Assembly (NCBI GenBank): GCA_942491465.1
Contig: CALOBA010000050.1
Coordinates: 11,110-75,109, forward strand
DNA from: CALOBA01 sp942491465
GTDB taxonomy: Bacteria; Pseudomonadota; Gammaproteobacteria; Chromatiales; Chromatiaceae
Length of the DNA stretch: 64,000 nucleotides
Direction of reading: 5' to 3'
Part shown: piece by piece, positions 9,470 to 20,202 of the stretch
How the letters are laid out: each line of letters starts with the position of its first letter
Position numbering within the stretch: position 1 is the stretch's first letter
Program-made: the position numbers and the translations under genes
The notes under the pieces: model-generated
What the model was told of the DNA's origin: nothing
Seen by the model: the letters and a program-made list of their open reading frames with translations, nothing else
The model's database searches: none

Positions 9470-10105
9470 ATGAGCATCATCGCCATCGTCGGCAACAAGG
9501 GCGGTACCGGCAAGACCACGCTGGCCCTGAGCCTGGCCGCTGGACTGGCCCGGCGCGGGGCCGCCGTTGTCATCATCGACGCCGACCCGCAGCAATCGGC
9601 CTACCAATGGCGACTGACCGGCACCGAAGACAACGGGCTCCCGGCGGTGGTCGCCGCGGCCATGGGGCTGGAGAAGACCGTCCGCGCCATGGCCCCGGTC
9701 CATGAGCATGTGGTCATCGACTGCCCGCCGTCGATCAAGGCGCCTCAGGCCGAGCAGGCCCTGCGCCTGGCCCGGATCGCCCTGGTGCCGGTGCAGCCCT
9801 CGCCCATGGACCTGTGGGCCACGACCCACATCGCCCGTGTCATCGAGCGGCTGCGCCCGGACAACCCGGGGCTCAAGGCGCACATCGTCATGAGCCAGCT
9901 GGAGCCGCGCACCACCCTGTCCCGGCTGATGCCGCAGGCCGCCGCGGAGCTGGACCTGCCCGTGGCCCGCGCCGGCATCCGCCGCCGCTCCATCCATCGC
10001 CACTGCGCCCTGGAAGGCCGCAGCGTCTTCCAAGCCGGCAAGCGCGGCGCGGAGGCCGCCGCCGAGATCGACGACCTGATCGCGGAGATCCTCACCGATG
10101 ACTGA
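9470..10105 (+). CDS. ParA/MinD-type ATPase, McdA-like
   Basis: 211 residues. Deviant Walker A KGGTGKTT at residues 10-17 with the signature lysine, then IIDADPQQSAYQW (switch I) and VIDCPPSI (Walker B/switch II). These define the ParA/MinD positioning ATPases, which dimerise on ATP and bind nucleoid DNA non-specifically to move a cargo. AAGGGG lies just upstream of the ATG. It overlaps the next gene by 8 bases (ATGACTGA), implying coupled translation. No parB, parS-like cluster, replication gene, carboxysome or chemotaxis gene is visible, so plasmid or chromosome partition is less likely than positioning of a cellular body. Of known types it is closest in layout to McdA (carboxysome positioning); the cargo here is unknown. 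Confidence 0.85.
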   Translation: MSIIAIVGNKGGTGKTTLALSLAAGLARRGAAVVIIDADPQQSAYQWRLTGTEDNGLPAVVAAAMGLEKTVRAMAPVHEHVVIDCPPSIKAPQAEQALRLARIALVPVQPSPMDLWATTHIARVIERLRPDNPGLKAHIVMSQLEPRTTLSRLMPQAAAELDLPVARAGIRRRSIHRHCALEGRSVFQAGKRGAEAAAEIDDLIAEILTDD

Positions 10106-10421
10106 CAGCAACCGTACCAGCGACCGCCTGCTGAACTCCATCCGCAAGGCCAAGGAGGCCGACGACACCCCGGCCGCGTCGGCCGACAGCGCCCCCGCCG
10201 CCAAGACCCCGCGCCGGACGGCCCCGCGCAAGGTCGCCACAAAGAAGGCGAGCCCAAGGCGCAGCACGGGCGCCGCCACCAAGCGAGCCAGCGCGAAGCC
10301 GGCTGCGGCAGCGGCCACGACCCCGGCGGTCAAGCACCGGCTCGCCGCGGTCATCACACCCTCGGCCCCGCCCGCGCACCCCGATCCCTACAGCCGCGGC
10401 GGACGCGTCTGGCCGGACTGA
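10098..10421 (+). CDS. Small low-complexity basic protein, McdB-like adaptor candidate
   Basis: 107 residues, starting inside the ParA stop. A short N-terminal helix (RLLNSIRKAKEADD) is followed by a long Ala/Lys/Thr/Pro-rich region (residues about 25-85) expected to be disordered. The end is YSRGGRVWPD, with a tryptophan third from last. McdB proteins, the adaptors that link McdA to carboxysomes, are small and largely disordered and carry an invariant tryptophan near the C-terminus. The pairing with a ParA ATPase and this tail are the only grounds for the call. An alternative is a histone-H1-like DNA-binding protein (AAKTPRRTAPRK-type composition). Confidence 0.55.
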   Translation: MTDSNRTSDRLLNSIRKAKEADDTPAASADSAPAAKTPRRTAPRKVATKKASPRRSTGAATKRASAKPAAAAATTPAVKHRLAAVITPSAPPAHPDPYSRGGRVWPD

Positions 10422-10459
10422 CCCGCGAGCATGGCGAGAGGGCCTGACCGACTGCGGGA

Positions 10460-10912
10460 TCAGCGCTCCCGCTCGCTGGCCCCGCTCATCCCGCTCATGC
10501 CTTCGGGATTGCCCGGGTAGGGGTAGAAGTAGACGCGCCCGTCCGGGGCGACGCGAAAGTAGCCGCGCTGGCCCCCCATGGCGGAGATACCCTCCACCTG
10601 CTCGGTGGCGGACTGCATGCCGCTCATGCCGACGGGCCTGACCAGGGCCGCGGGATCGGCGTCGGTGTCGGTGGCGTCGACATGGACGCTGGGGTAGAGG
10701 AGGACGTCGCCGTTAGGGGTGCGGCGGAACTCACCGGCCATGCCGCTCATGGCGGACATGGCGTCCTCGACGGTCATCGACGCCGGCGGCGCGTGCGCCG
10801 GCGGCGGATGCGGCGGCGGTGGCTCATCGGCGATGCCGGTGCCGGTGATCGCCGCCAGGGCGATGGCGAGGCCGATTGACGGTTTGCCGAGGTATGGGGT
10901 CGGTTGGCTCAT
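10460..10912 (-). CDS. Short exported Met-Gly-Ser protein of the molybdoenzyme operon
   Basis: 150 residues from an ATG at 10912 preceded by AGGAG at good spacing. Signal peptide: IGLAIALAAITGTGIA. A Pro/His-rich linker follows (PPPPHPPPAHAPP). Then come two copies of a short module, GEFRRTPNGDVLLYP and GYFRVAPDGRVYFYP, separated by Met/Gly/Ser stretches (SAMSGM, VGMSGM, EGMSGMSGA). The same module and SGM motif occur in the long protein at 16220-17764, so the two are paralogues. It is the last gene of the leftward operon, after the torD-like gene. No known family was recognised. Met-x-x-Met spacing can bind Cu(I) or provide oxidisable thioethers, but neither is shown. Confidence 0.75.
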   Translation of the reverse strand: MSQPTPYLGKPSIGLAIALAAITGTGIADEPPPPHPPPAHAPPASMTVEDAMSAMSGMAGEFRRTPNGDVLLYPSVHVDATDTDADPAALVRPVGMSGMQSATEQVEGISAMGGQRGYFRVAPDGRVYFYPYPGNPEGMSGMSGASERER

Positions 10913-10976
10913 GGGTAGCTCCTGTGTCGGTGGCTTGGGGGGGTGCCCCTGGTCAGCAACTCGGATGCAGCGGTTT

Positions 10977-11750
10977 TCACCGCCAATGGCTCGGGTCGGC
11001 GGTTTGCCGGCTCGGCGCCGTCGGCTCCGGACCGGCCGCACCGCCATCGCCCCTCGGGCGCGGCTCGTGCAGGACCTCGGCGAGGAGGCTGCGCAGCTCG
11101 TCCAGATAGGCGGCGGTCAGGGCCGCCAGCCCGGCGTAGAACGGCGAGCGGCTGCGGCAAGCGACGCGCTCGGCAAAGGGCTCGATCCAGCGCAGCAGGT
11201 GCCGATCCATGAACGTCGCGGCGTCCTCCAGCGAGCCCGACCGCTCCTCCTGCGCCATCAGGTAGGCGACGAACTGGAGCTGGTGGACCAGGTGGTCGTC
11301 CGGGCGCTGGCGCCAGTCGGGTACGGCGAGGCCATGGCGGCGGTACCAGTCGCGGCAGGCGAACATCGGCCCCTGCATGGCCAGGTTGTCGGGGTCGAGC
11401 CAGACCGATTCGCTCGGCGCCGCACGCAGGCCGTGGGTCAGATAGATATCGGCATAGTCGGCAGCCAGCGCGTCCATGGCCGCCTGGTCCGGGCCGGGGT
11501 CGCGGCCGTCGCCCTGCCGCACGATCTGCTCCAGCCCGGCGCGGAACAGGTCGAGCGCCGAGCGCGAGCGCTCCCGCTCCAGGCACAGGCCGAGCAGCTC
11601 GCCAGTGTCGATACGCTGCAGGCTGATCAGCAGCTCGCGGTCGATCTCACCCTCGTGCAGCGTGGCCAGGATGCTCAAGTCCTCGGCCACGGCGCCGCGG
11701 AACCGGGTCAGCAGGTCGGTGTCCGCCTGCGCGGCAGTCGCCTCAGCCAT
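10977..11750 (-). CDS. TorD/DmsD-family molybdoenzyme chaperone
   Basis: About 257 residues from the ATG at 11750, which overlaps the stop of the iron-sulfur subunit by 8 bases; an alternative ATG lies at 11771. It is an all-alpha protein. The segment ADYADIYLTHGLRAAPSESVWLDPDNLAMQGP is characteristic of TorD-like chaperones, as is WRQRPDDHLVHQLQFVAYLM. These bind the twin-arginine leader of a cytoplasmically assembled Mo enzyme and hold it until cofactor insertion is complete. Its position directly after the alpha and beta subunits matches dms- and pcr-type operons. The C-terminal 30 residues are Pro/Arg-rich and probably unstructured. Confidence 0.85.
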   Translation of the reverse strand: MAEATAAQADTDLLTRFRGAVAEDLSILATLHEGEIDRELLISLQRIDTGELLGLCLERERSRSALDLFRAGLEQIVRQGDGRDPGPDQAAMDALAADYADIYLTHGLRAAPSESVWLDPDNLAMQGPMFACRDWYRRHGLAVPDWRQRPDDHLVHQLQFVAYLMAQEERSGSLEDAATFMDRHLLRWIEPFAERVACRSRSPFYAGLAALTAAYLDELRSLLAEVLHEPRPRGDGGAAGPEPTAPSRQTADPSHWR

Positions 11751-12476
11751 CGTCGAGCTTACCCTTGTCATGGGGGATAAAGACGATGGACGGATCGGTC
11801 AGGGCCGGGTCGGCGAAATTGCGCACCGCCCGCACGGGCCGGTCGTTCGGGCCGATGGCCTTGGTCTCCCAACTGCCGTCGCGCAGCCGGTCGATGGGGC
11901 CGATGTCGAGCACGCGCATCATGCAGGCCATGACGCAGTAGGGCTTGCGCCCGGCCTCGATCTCGTCGATGCAGAGGTTGCACTTGGAGACGATGTTCTG
12001 CTCCGGGATGAACTGGGGCGCGCCGTAGGGGCAGGCGGCCTCGCAGCGGCGGCAGCCGATGCAGAGCGTCGAGTCGATATCGACCACGCCGTTGTCCTCG
12101 CGCTTCCAGATGGCGCCGGTCGGGCAGGTGGGCAGGCAGGCCGGATAGGCGCAGTGGTTGCAGGAGGTGTTGACCTTGTAGGCGTAGACCTCCGGGAAGC
12201 GGCCGCCCTCGATGTACTGCACGCGGCGGAAGCGCGGCCCCGGCGGCAGGCCGTTCTTGTCCTTGCAGGCCAGCTCGCAGGCCCGACAGCCGATGCAGTC
12301 GACGTTGTTGTGGACAAAGCCGAGCTGCTGTTTCGGGACGACCGAGGTGTAGATCGCCTGCTTGCGGCGCTCGGCCGTGGGCTGGACGTTGCCGCCGGCT
12401 TGGGCGAGCTTGGTCGGCCGGGACGGATCGACTGCGCTGGGCGCACCCGGGGATGGGTCTTGGTGGTGTCGGCCAT
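11743..12476 (-). pseudogene. DmsB-like four-cluster iron-sulfur subunit, apparent frameshift near N-terminus
   Basis: Four Cys clusters are visible in order: CIGCRACELAC, CNHCAYPACLPTCP, CIGCRRCEAACP and CNLCIDEIEAGRKPYCVMAC. This is the DmsB/NrfC-type ferredoxin subunit that wires a molybdoenzyme to its electron partner. The downstream part is open from 12222, but the first cluster lies upstream in the same frame with no ATG, GTG or TTG before an in-frame TAA near 12487. The only sensible start, MADTTKTHP at 12476, is one frame off. Adding one C to the CCCC run near 12447 joins them into a ~244-residue protein of normal length. It sits 80 bases after the catalytic gene and overlaps the chaperone gene. 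A sequencing error is a strong alternative to a real mutation. Confidence 0.75.
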
Positions 12477-12556
12477 CGGTCGCTTATCTCCGGCAGATGG
12501 TTCAGGCTCCCGCGCGGGAGACCATGCAAGTATTCGCTCTCGGCGTTTTAGACCAA

Positions 12557-15142
12557 TCAGCCGTCACGCCGAAACACATGGGCGCGGGCCGTGGCCAGGC
12601 GGTCCCAGCCCGGGCGATGCTCCAAGTCGGTCTTTTGGATGTTGCAGAGCACGGTGTTGTAGGCGAAGGCCCCCGCCGGACTCGGCTCATCCAGGGTCAG
12701 CATGTCCGGATTGCCGGCGCGGTCGATGCCGTTCTCGTCGAGGTCGATCCAGGCGCCCTCGTGCAGCACCAGCACGCCGGGCATGCAGCGTTCGGTCACG
12801 TAGGCCGGCACGACGACCTTGCCGCGGTCGTTGAACAGCATCACCGTATCGCCGCTACGGATGCCCAAGCGACGGGCATCGGCGGCGTTGATGGTGACCT
12901 CCTGCTCGTAGGTCTCGCGCAGCCAGGCGCAGTTGTTGAAGATCGAGTGCGTGCGCCAGCGCGGGTGCGGCGACACCAGATGGAACGGATGCTTGCGGGT
13001 CTTGGGGCTGTTCAGCGATTCCCAGGGCTCGATCCACTTGGGGATGGACGGGACGTGGTAGCCGTACTTGGTCTTCGGCCAGTCGGCGATGTTGGCCAGC
13101 TCCGTGGACAGGATCTCGATCTTGCCGCTGGCGGTCTTGAACGGCTTGCCCTGCTCGATCTGGGCACGGAAGGCGACATGGGGCTGGTTGAGCTGGAACT
13201 TGTAGACGCCGTGGCGCTTGAATTCGTCCCAGCTCATGCGCACCCCCTGGTGCGCCATGACCTTGTTCTGCCACCAATCGCGCAGATAGGCGTCGTCGAC
13301 CCGGTCGGGGTCTTTCCAGTAGTCGCGGGTCGCCTTCGGGTTGTAGCGGCGGGCGAGGTCGTCGCCCTGGCCGGTGCGCTCGCCGATGCGGTAGGCCAGC
13401 TCGGTGAAGATCTGAAAATCGGTCTTTGCATCGCCCAGGGGCTCGATGACCTTGGGCCGATGGATGTAGTAGTGGCCCTTGTACCAGGGCAGGGCCACGT
13501 CGTGGCGCTCGAAGTGGGTCGCCACCGGCAGCAGCACGTCGGCATAAAGACCGGACGGGGTGATGGTCGAGTCCATGCAGACCACCAGGTCCAGCTTGTG
13601 GATGGCCGCGATCTCCTTGTTGATGTTGGTGAGCTGGTTGAACCAGTCCGAGCCCTGCCAGAAGATGCCGCGGATGTTGGGCACGACGCCGTCGCGCTCG
13701 TCCTGCCGCGGCCACAGGCCCGCCTCCTCGCGGCTGACGTTGGGATAGTTGTTGACGATATGCGCCCAGCGGTCGGACTTGATGGACGAGAACCAGATGT
13801 TGGCGTTCTCGTCGTAGGGGTAGGCGATACCCTCGGAATGCCAGGCCTTGCCGACGCCCTCCGCCGAGCCGCCGAGCACGCCGATGTTGCCGGTCATGGC
13901 CTGCAGCGCGGCGGCCATGCGGCTGTATTGCTCGCCGTAGGCGTTGCGCCCCGGCGCCCAGCTCGCCTTCAGCGCCGCCGGCTTGGTGCGGGCGTACATG
14001 TCCGCCAGGCGCTCGATGTCTTCCGCCTTCACGCCGCAGATGCCCGCGGCCCAGGCCGGCGTCTTCGGCGTGCCGTCGTAGCGACCCATGATGTAGTCGC
14101 GGAAGTTCTCGCGACCGTTGGCGCTGTCGGCGGCCCAGTCGGGCATGGTGCCGGCGTCCATGCCTGCGCAGAAGCGGTCGATGAAGGCCTGGTCCTGCAG
14201 GCCCTTGGCGAAGATGTAGTGGGCCATGCCGGCGAGCATGGCCGCGTCGGTATTGGGCCTGATGGGTATCCACCAGGCGTCGTAGACGGCCGCCGAGTCG
14301 GTGTACTGCGGGTCCACCAGGACGAACCGGCAGCCGCGCTGCTTGGCCAAGCGCATGTAGTAGAAGGTGTTGCCGCCGTGGAAGGTGTAGGCCGGGTTCC
14401 AGCCCCACATGATGATCAGCTTGGAATGGGCGAAGGCGTCGTCCTCGTTGCCGTCCTCGATGGTGCCGAAGGTCCAGCGTGAGCTTTGCGTCGTGCCCTG
14501 GTAGGACGGCACCGACCAGCTGCTGGTGCGGCAGCCGAACATGCCGAGAAAGCGCCCGAGCAGGCCCTCGATCTGATCGGACTTGTGCAGCACACCGAAC
14601 GATGCGCCGGCGTAGCTCTGATCGAGCAGGGCCTGGGGGCCGTACCGGTCGCGGATCTCGATGGACTTCTTGGCCACCAAGTCCAGCGCCTCGTCCCAGG
14701 AGACGCGCTTGAACCGACCCTCGCCGCGCCGCCCGACCCGGACCATGGGGTAGAGCAGGCGCTCCGGGGAATACAGCCGCTGCCGATAGGAGCGCCCACG
14801 CAGACAGGCACGGACCTGGGGCTCGGCCTCGGTGTCCTTGCCGAAGCTGCCGCCCTGCTGATAGCGCCCGTCATCGGTGGACAGGCGCACGATCACATCG
14901 CCCTTCTTGTGCGCCACCAGCATATGCCGCGAGCCGCAGTTGTGGGCGCAACTGGTGACCATGGTGGTCAGCGTGTCGTCGCGCGGATAGGGCCCATAGG
15001 CAAAGCCTGCCGCATCCCGGCTGCGCAGCAGGCCGCCGACCCCGGCCAGCGCCGCAACCCCGGCGGCACCCGCCTTGAGAAAGCCGCGCCGGGTCAGATT
15101 CAGCCGGTGCTCGAGGGGCTTGGTATCGACGGTGTTGGGCAT
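12557..15142 (-). CDS. DmsA-like molybdopterin oxidoreductase, catalytic subunit (Tat-exported)
   Basis: 861 residues from an ATG at 15142. Twin-arginine leader TRRGFLKAGAAGVAAL at residues 17-32, so it is exported folded to the periplasm. CAHNCGSRHMLV begins the N-terminal [4Fe-4S] binding site, followed by QVRACLRGRSYRQRLYSPERLLYPM. The cofactor domains contain FVLVDPQYTDSA and IPIRPNTDAAMLAG, and the C-terminal cap has GDTVMLFNDRGKVVVPAYVT and VLHEGAWIDLDENGIDRAG. These follow E. coli DmsA from end to end, so the DMSO-reductase family is secure. The substrate is not: S-oxides, N-oxides and chalcogen oxyanions are all handled by relatives. No DmsC membrane subunit is present; the pentaheme cytochrome upstream probably replaces it. 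Confidence 0.9.
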   Translation of the reverse strand: MPNTVDTKPLEHRLNLTRRGFLKAGAAGVAALAGVGGLLRSRDAAGFAYGPYPRDDTLTTMVTSCAHNCGSRHMLVAHKKGDVIVRLSTDDGRYQQGGSFGKDTEAEPQVRACLRGRSYRQRLYSPERLLYPMVRVGRRGEGRFKRVSWDEALDLVAKKSIEIRDRYGPQALLDQSYAGASFGVLHKSDQIEGLLGRFLGMFGCRTSSWSVPSYQGTTQSSRWTFGTIEDGNEDDAFAHSKLIIMWGWNPAYTFHGGNTFYYMRLAKQRGCRFVLVDPQYTDSAAVYDAWWIPIRPNTDAAMLAGMAHYIFAKGLQDQAFIDRFCAGMDAGTMPDWAADSANGRENFRDYIMGRYDGTPKTPAWAAGICGVKAEDIERLADMYARTKPAALKASWAPGRNAYGEQYSRMAAALQAMTGNIGVLGGSAEGVGKAWHSEGIAYPYDENANIWFSSIKSDRWAHIVNNYPNVSREEAGLWPRQDERDGVVPNIRGIFWQGSDWFNQLTNINKEIAAIHKLDLVVCMDSTITPSGLYADVLLPVATHFERHDVALPWYKGHYYIHRPKVIEPLGDAKTDFQIFTELAYRIGERTGQGDDLARRYNPKATRDYWKDPDRVDDAYLRDWWQNKVMAHQGVRMSWDEFKRHGVYKFQLNQPHVAFRAQIEQGKPFKTASGKIEILSTELANIADWPKTKYGYHVPSIPKWIEPWESLNSPKTRKHPFHLVSPHPRWRTHSIFNNCAWLRETYEQEVTINAADARRLGIRSGDTVMLFNDRGKVVVPAYVTERCMPGVLVLHEGAWIDLDENGIDRAGNPDMLTLDEPSPAGAFAYNTVLCNIQKTDLEHRPGWDRLATARAHVFRRDG

Positions 15143-15215
15143 GGCCTTTTCTCGTTTTGGTACGACGGTTGGCAGACGGCGAGGACCGTTCAGTCTCGGC
15201 AGTGATGCATCGGGG

Positions 15216-15998
15216 TCAGGGGCGCAGGAATCGGGCCTCGGACGCGCTGGGGCGGTCTTTCGCCCAATCCGGGACAGCATCGCCGCTGCCGGGCCAGGGG
15301 TGACGCGGGTAGGGGTAGACCATCAGATACCAGGCCCGGCCGCCGTGACAGCCGAAGCAGACGTCGGGGTCCCGCGCCGCTGCGGCCTCGATGGCCTCGG
15401 GCTTCAGGTAATTGACCTGGTGGCGATTGCTGCGGATCGCTGCATGGCAGATCAGGCAGTTGAATTGGAACGGGGCTCCGGTCTCGCGCCAATCCCCCGG
15501 GGGCACGCCCATGACGGCGGCATTGTGTCGGCCGTGGCAGAGGAGGCAGACCTTGGGGTCTACATGCTTGCGCTGGATCAGCGTCGGATCGGCGTCGGCT
15601 GTCGATCCGGCGGTCTCTTCTCGCGGATCATTGCCCCGGTGGCAGGTGTTGCAGCGCAGGTCCATGACCTGCTTGGCGTAGTCGGTGACCAGATGCCGGC
15701 GATGGAAGGTCTCCTGCTCACCCCGGTAGGTGCCCAAGGTCTGATACCAGGCCAAGGTCTTGGCGGTGCTCAGCCCGGCCGGGGTCTCGGCGCGGACCCG
15801 GCGCTCGAGGATCTCCTGGTGGCACACCAGGCACTGCGCGTCGCGAGCGGTCTCGATGGCGGGCTTGAAGTGAATCGGGTCCCAGCGCGCCGCGTCGTAG
15901 CCGCGGGGCTGCGCGCCGGCCATTGGCGATGCCGCCAGCCCTATCGCCGCCAACATCATGGTGGTCTTGGTGACCAAACGCTGCCGCACTGTGCTCAT
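15216..15998 (-). CDS. Periplasmic pentaheme cytochrome c
   Basis: 260 residues from an ATG at 15998, with signal peptide MMLAAIGLAASPMAGA. Five haem-binding CxxCH motifs occur in order: CLVCH, CNTCH, CLLCH, CLICH, CFGCH. Several other His residues (for example HFKPAIE, FHRRHLVTDYAK, RKHVDP, NRHQVNYL) could be distal ligands. No second membrane helix is seen, so it is probably soluble or loosely attached. It lies 73 bases before the catalytic subunit gene in the same direction. It is expected to carry electrons between the quinone or c-type pool and the Mo enzyme. It does not match NapB, NrfB or the NapC/NirT family by eye. Confidence 0.85.
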   Translation of the reverse strand: MSTVRQRLVTKTTMMLAAIGLAASPMAGAQPRGYDAARWDPIHFKPAIETARDAQCLVCHQEILERRVRAETPAGLSTAKTLAWYQTLGTYRGEQETFHRRHLVTDYAKQVMDLRCNTCHRGNDPREETAGSTADADPTLIQRKHVDPKVCLLCHGRHNAAVMGVPPGDWRETGAPFQFNCLICHAAIRSNRHQVNYLKPEAIEAAAARDPDVCFGCHGGRAWYLMVYPYPRHPWPGSGDAVPDWAKDRPSASEARFLRP

Positions 15999-16219
15999 GC
16001 CCAGGCTCCCATCAACGGGTAAGCGGACGCGAGCCACGGGACTGCGCCCTGAAAAACGGATGACCGATGCGCCGACGCATCGCCACGTTCGTCCTACCTG
16101 GTGCTGCTCCCCACCGCCGCTGCGCGGTTGTGGGACCGGCAGCGGGGATTTCCGCACCTCCCTGTGCATCTGTCGCCTTGAAGTTTCAGGCCAGCCCGAG
16201 GGGCCGACCCGTCAGGCGA

Positions 16220-17764
<1,545 letters not shown>

Positions 17765-17832
17765 GGTTTTCCTCGTCATGGTTGATAGCTTTGATGGTGC
17801 CGTAGGCTCACGGCGCAGGCTCGCCAGCCGGG

Positions 17833-18168
17833 TTAGCGGTGTAGGTTCCGCAGGTCATAGGGCCCCGTCATCCCCGGCCGATCGAATGGGGTGTACCAGT
17901 TGCCCTGGTCTTCTAGGAATCTCATGCTCTTCGGATAGGGCTTATCGATGCCGCGCAGGGCCTGCCGGTACCAACCGCGATCGTGCTCGACCTTGAGCAG
18001 CGACGGTGCCTCGGCCGGTCGCTCCCAGGGCTTAGTGCCGGCGACCGGCAAGTCGCCGGCCGCAACCAGCCGCCCCAGGCCCAGCATTAGCCCAATAAAC
18101 CCCATCAGCCCAAGGCCAAGTAGAATGGCCCGTCGCGGCAGCGTCGACAACCGATAACTGTTCATCAT
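17833..18168 (-). CDS. Small membrane-anchored protein, first gene of the molybdoenzyme operon
   Basis: 111 residues, ATG at 18168 (second ATG at 18165). After a basic start (YRLSTLPRR) there is one transmembrane helix, AILLGLGLMGFIGLMLGLG, giving an N-in topology with about 80 residues in the periplasm. The outer part is rich in Trp, Tyr, Pro and Arg (GTKPWERPAEAP, DRGWYRQALRGI, NWYTPFDRPGM). No CxxCH or Cys motif is present. I do not recognise a family. Position suggests an anchor or docking protein for the cytochrome/Mo-enzyme complex, standing in for a DmsC-type subunit; this is inference. Confidence 0.65.
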   Translation of the reverse strand: MMNSYRLSTLPRRAILLGLGLMGFIGLMLGLGRLVAAGDLPVAGTKPWERPAEAPSLLKVEHDRGWYRQALRGIDKPYPKSMRFLEDQGNWYTPFDRPGMTGPYDLRNLHR

Positions 18169-18262
18169 TCGGCCCTTAAACGGGAGATTTGCCCCTTAAC
18201 GACAGACTCGGTCGCCCCGGTCGCAGTCTCGTTCTGGAATGAGGTACTCGGATTCAATGCTT

Positions 18263-18278
18263 AGCAGGATGCGCGCCA
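18263..18278 (-). promoter_or_regulatory. Sigma-54 (-24/-12) promoter of the molybdoenzyme operon
   Basis: On the minus strand the site reads TGGCGCG-CATC-CTGCT, matching the consensus TGGCACG-N4-TTGCW at 10 of 12 fixed positions with the essential GG and GC in correct spacing. Transcription would start near 18251, about 80 bases before the ATG at 18168. An NtrC-type activator with a GAFTGA loop is encoded just across the gap, which is what such a promoter requires. Confidence 0.65.
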
Positions 18279-18286
18279 GAGTCACC

Positions 18287-18769
18287 TGACACCCTGTCTG
18301 CGCAAGGCTTTTTGTTGTTTACCGGAAGCCCAGCATGGGCCGGCGCCATGGCTTCACCCGGAATTCCTGACACAATGGCAGGCACGCCCGGAACACAGGT
18401 CCGGGCCAATGCCGTCCGCCAACCGATAACGGCCCATCCGATTGACAATTTTCAATTACAGACTCAATGGTTTGGAGTAATCGATCGAATCGACCACCAT
18501 CGCTCGTCGCCCAACGTCGGGTAAACATGACAAACTGTCAGCTCCTGCCGCCAGCGCGGCGGCAGAGCCTCGCGACCAGATCATCACCCGGCAGCGCCGT
18601 CCGCCGAGCCCAGGCCGGCGTTGCAAAAACAGAACACCCGAGCCGAAAAATGTCGCAGATTCCCGACACAATCCATGGGTTTTTCCGTCTCGACGACGAC
18701 ACATCGGTCCCGAGACGGGCCGAGGTACCGTCGATACAAGGATCTGCGGCAGCAGATGACAGAATGTCA
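18287..18769. promoter_or_regulatory. Four TGACA-N3-TGTCA palindromes, probable activator-binding sites
   Basis: Sites: 18287-18299 (TGACACCCTGTCT), 18368-18380 (TGACACAATGGCA), 18528-18540 (TGACAAACTGTCA, perfect) and 18757-18769 (TGACAGAATGTCA, perfect). All share the same half-site and 3-base centre. A related longer dyad TGTCG-N8-CGACA is at 18651-18668. They fill the otherwise gene-free 635-base gap between the operon and the NtrC-type gene. Relative to the -24/-12 element two lie at typical enhancer distances; the first nearly abuts the promoter and the last sits just before the activator's own start, so it may give autoregulation. Confidence 0.55.
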
Positions 18770-18803
18770 GGCAGGGTCACCATGGTATTCGCCGCCGACA
18801 CCG

Positions 18804-20156
<1,353 letters not shown>

Positions 20157-20202
20157 GCGATTGTCGGAAACTTTCATACCAGATTGACAGAAATCACCTC
20201 AG

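Noticed and set aside
9470..10105. Plasmid or chromosome partition parA
   Set aside because: No parB, no repeated centromere-like sites and no replication gene; a positioning ATPase with a small adaptor fits better.
12362..14482. 706-codon + strand open frame
   Set aside because: Antisense shadow of the DmsA-like gene in high-GC DNA.
18610..18625. Second sigma-54 promoter (GGCCGGCGTTGCA) before the response-regulator gene
   Set aside because: GG to GC spacing is 8 rather than the required 10 bases.
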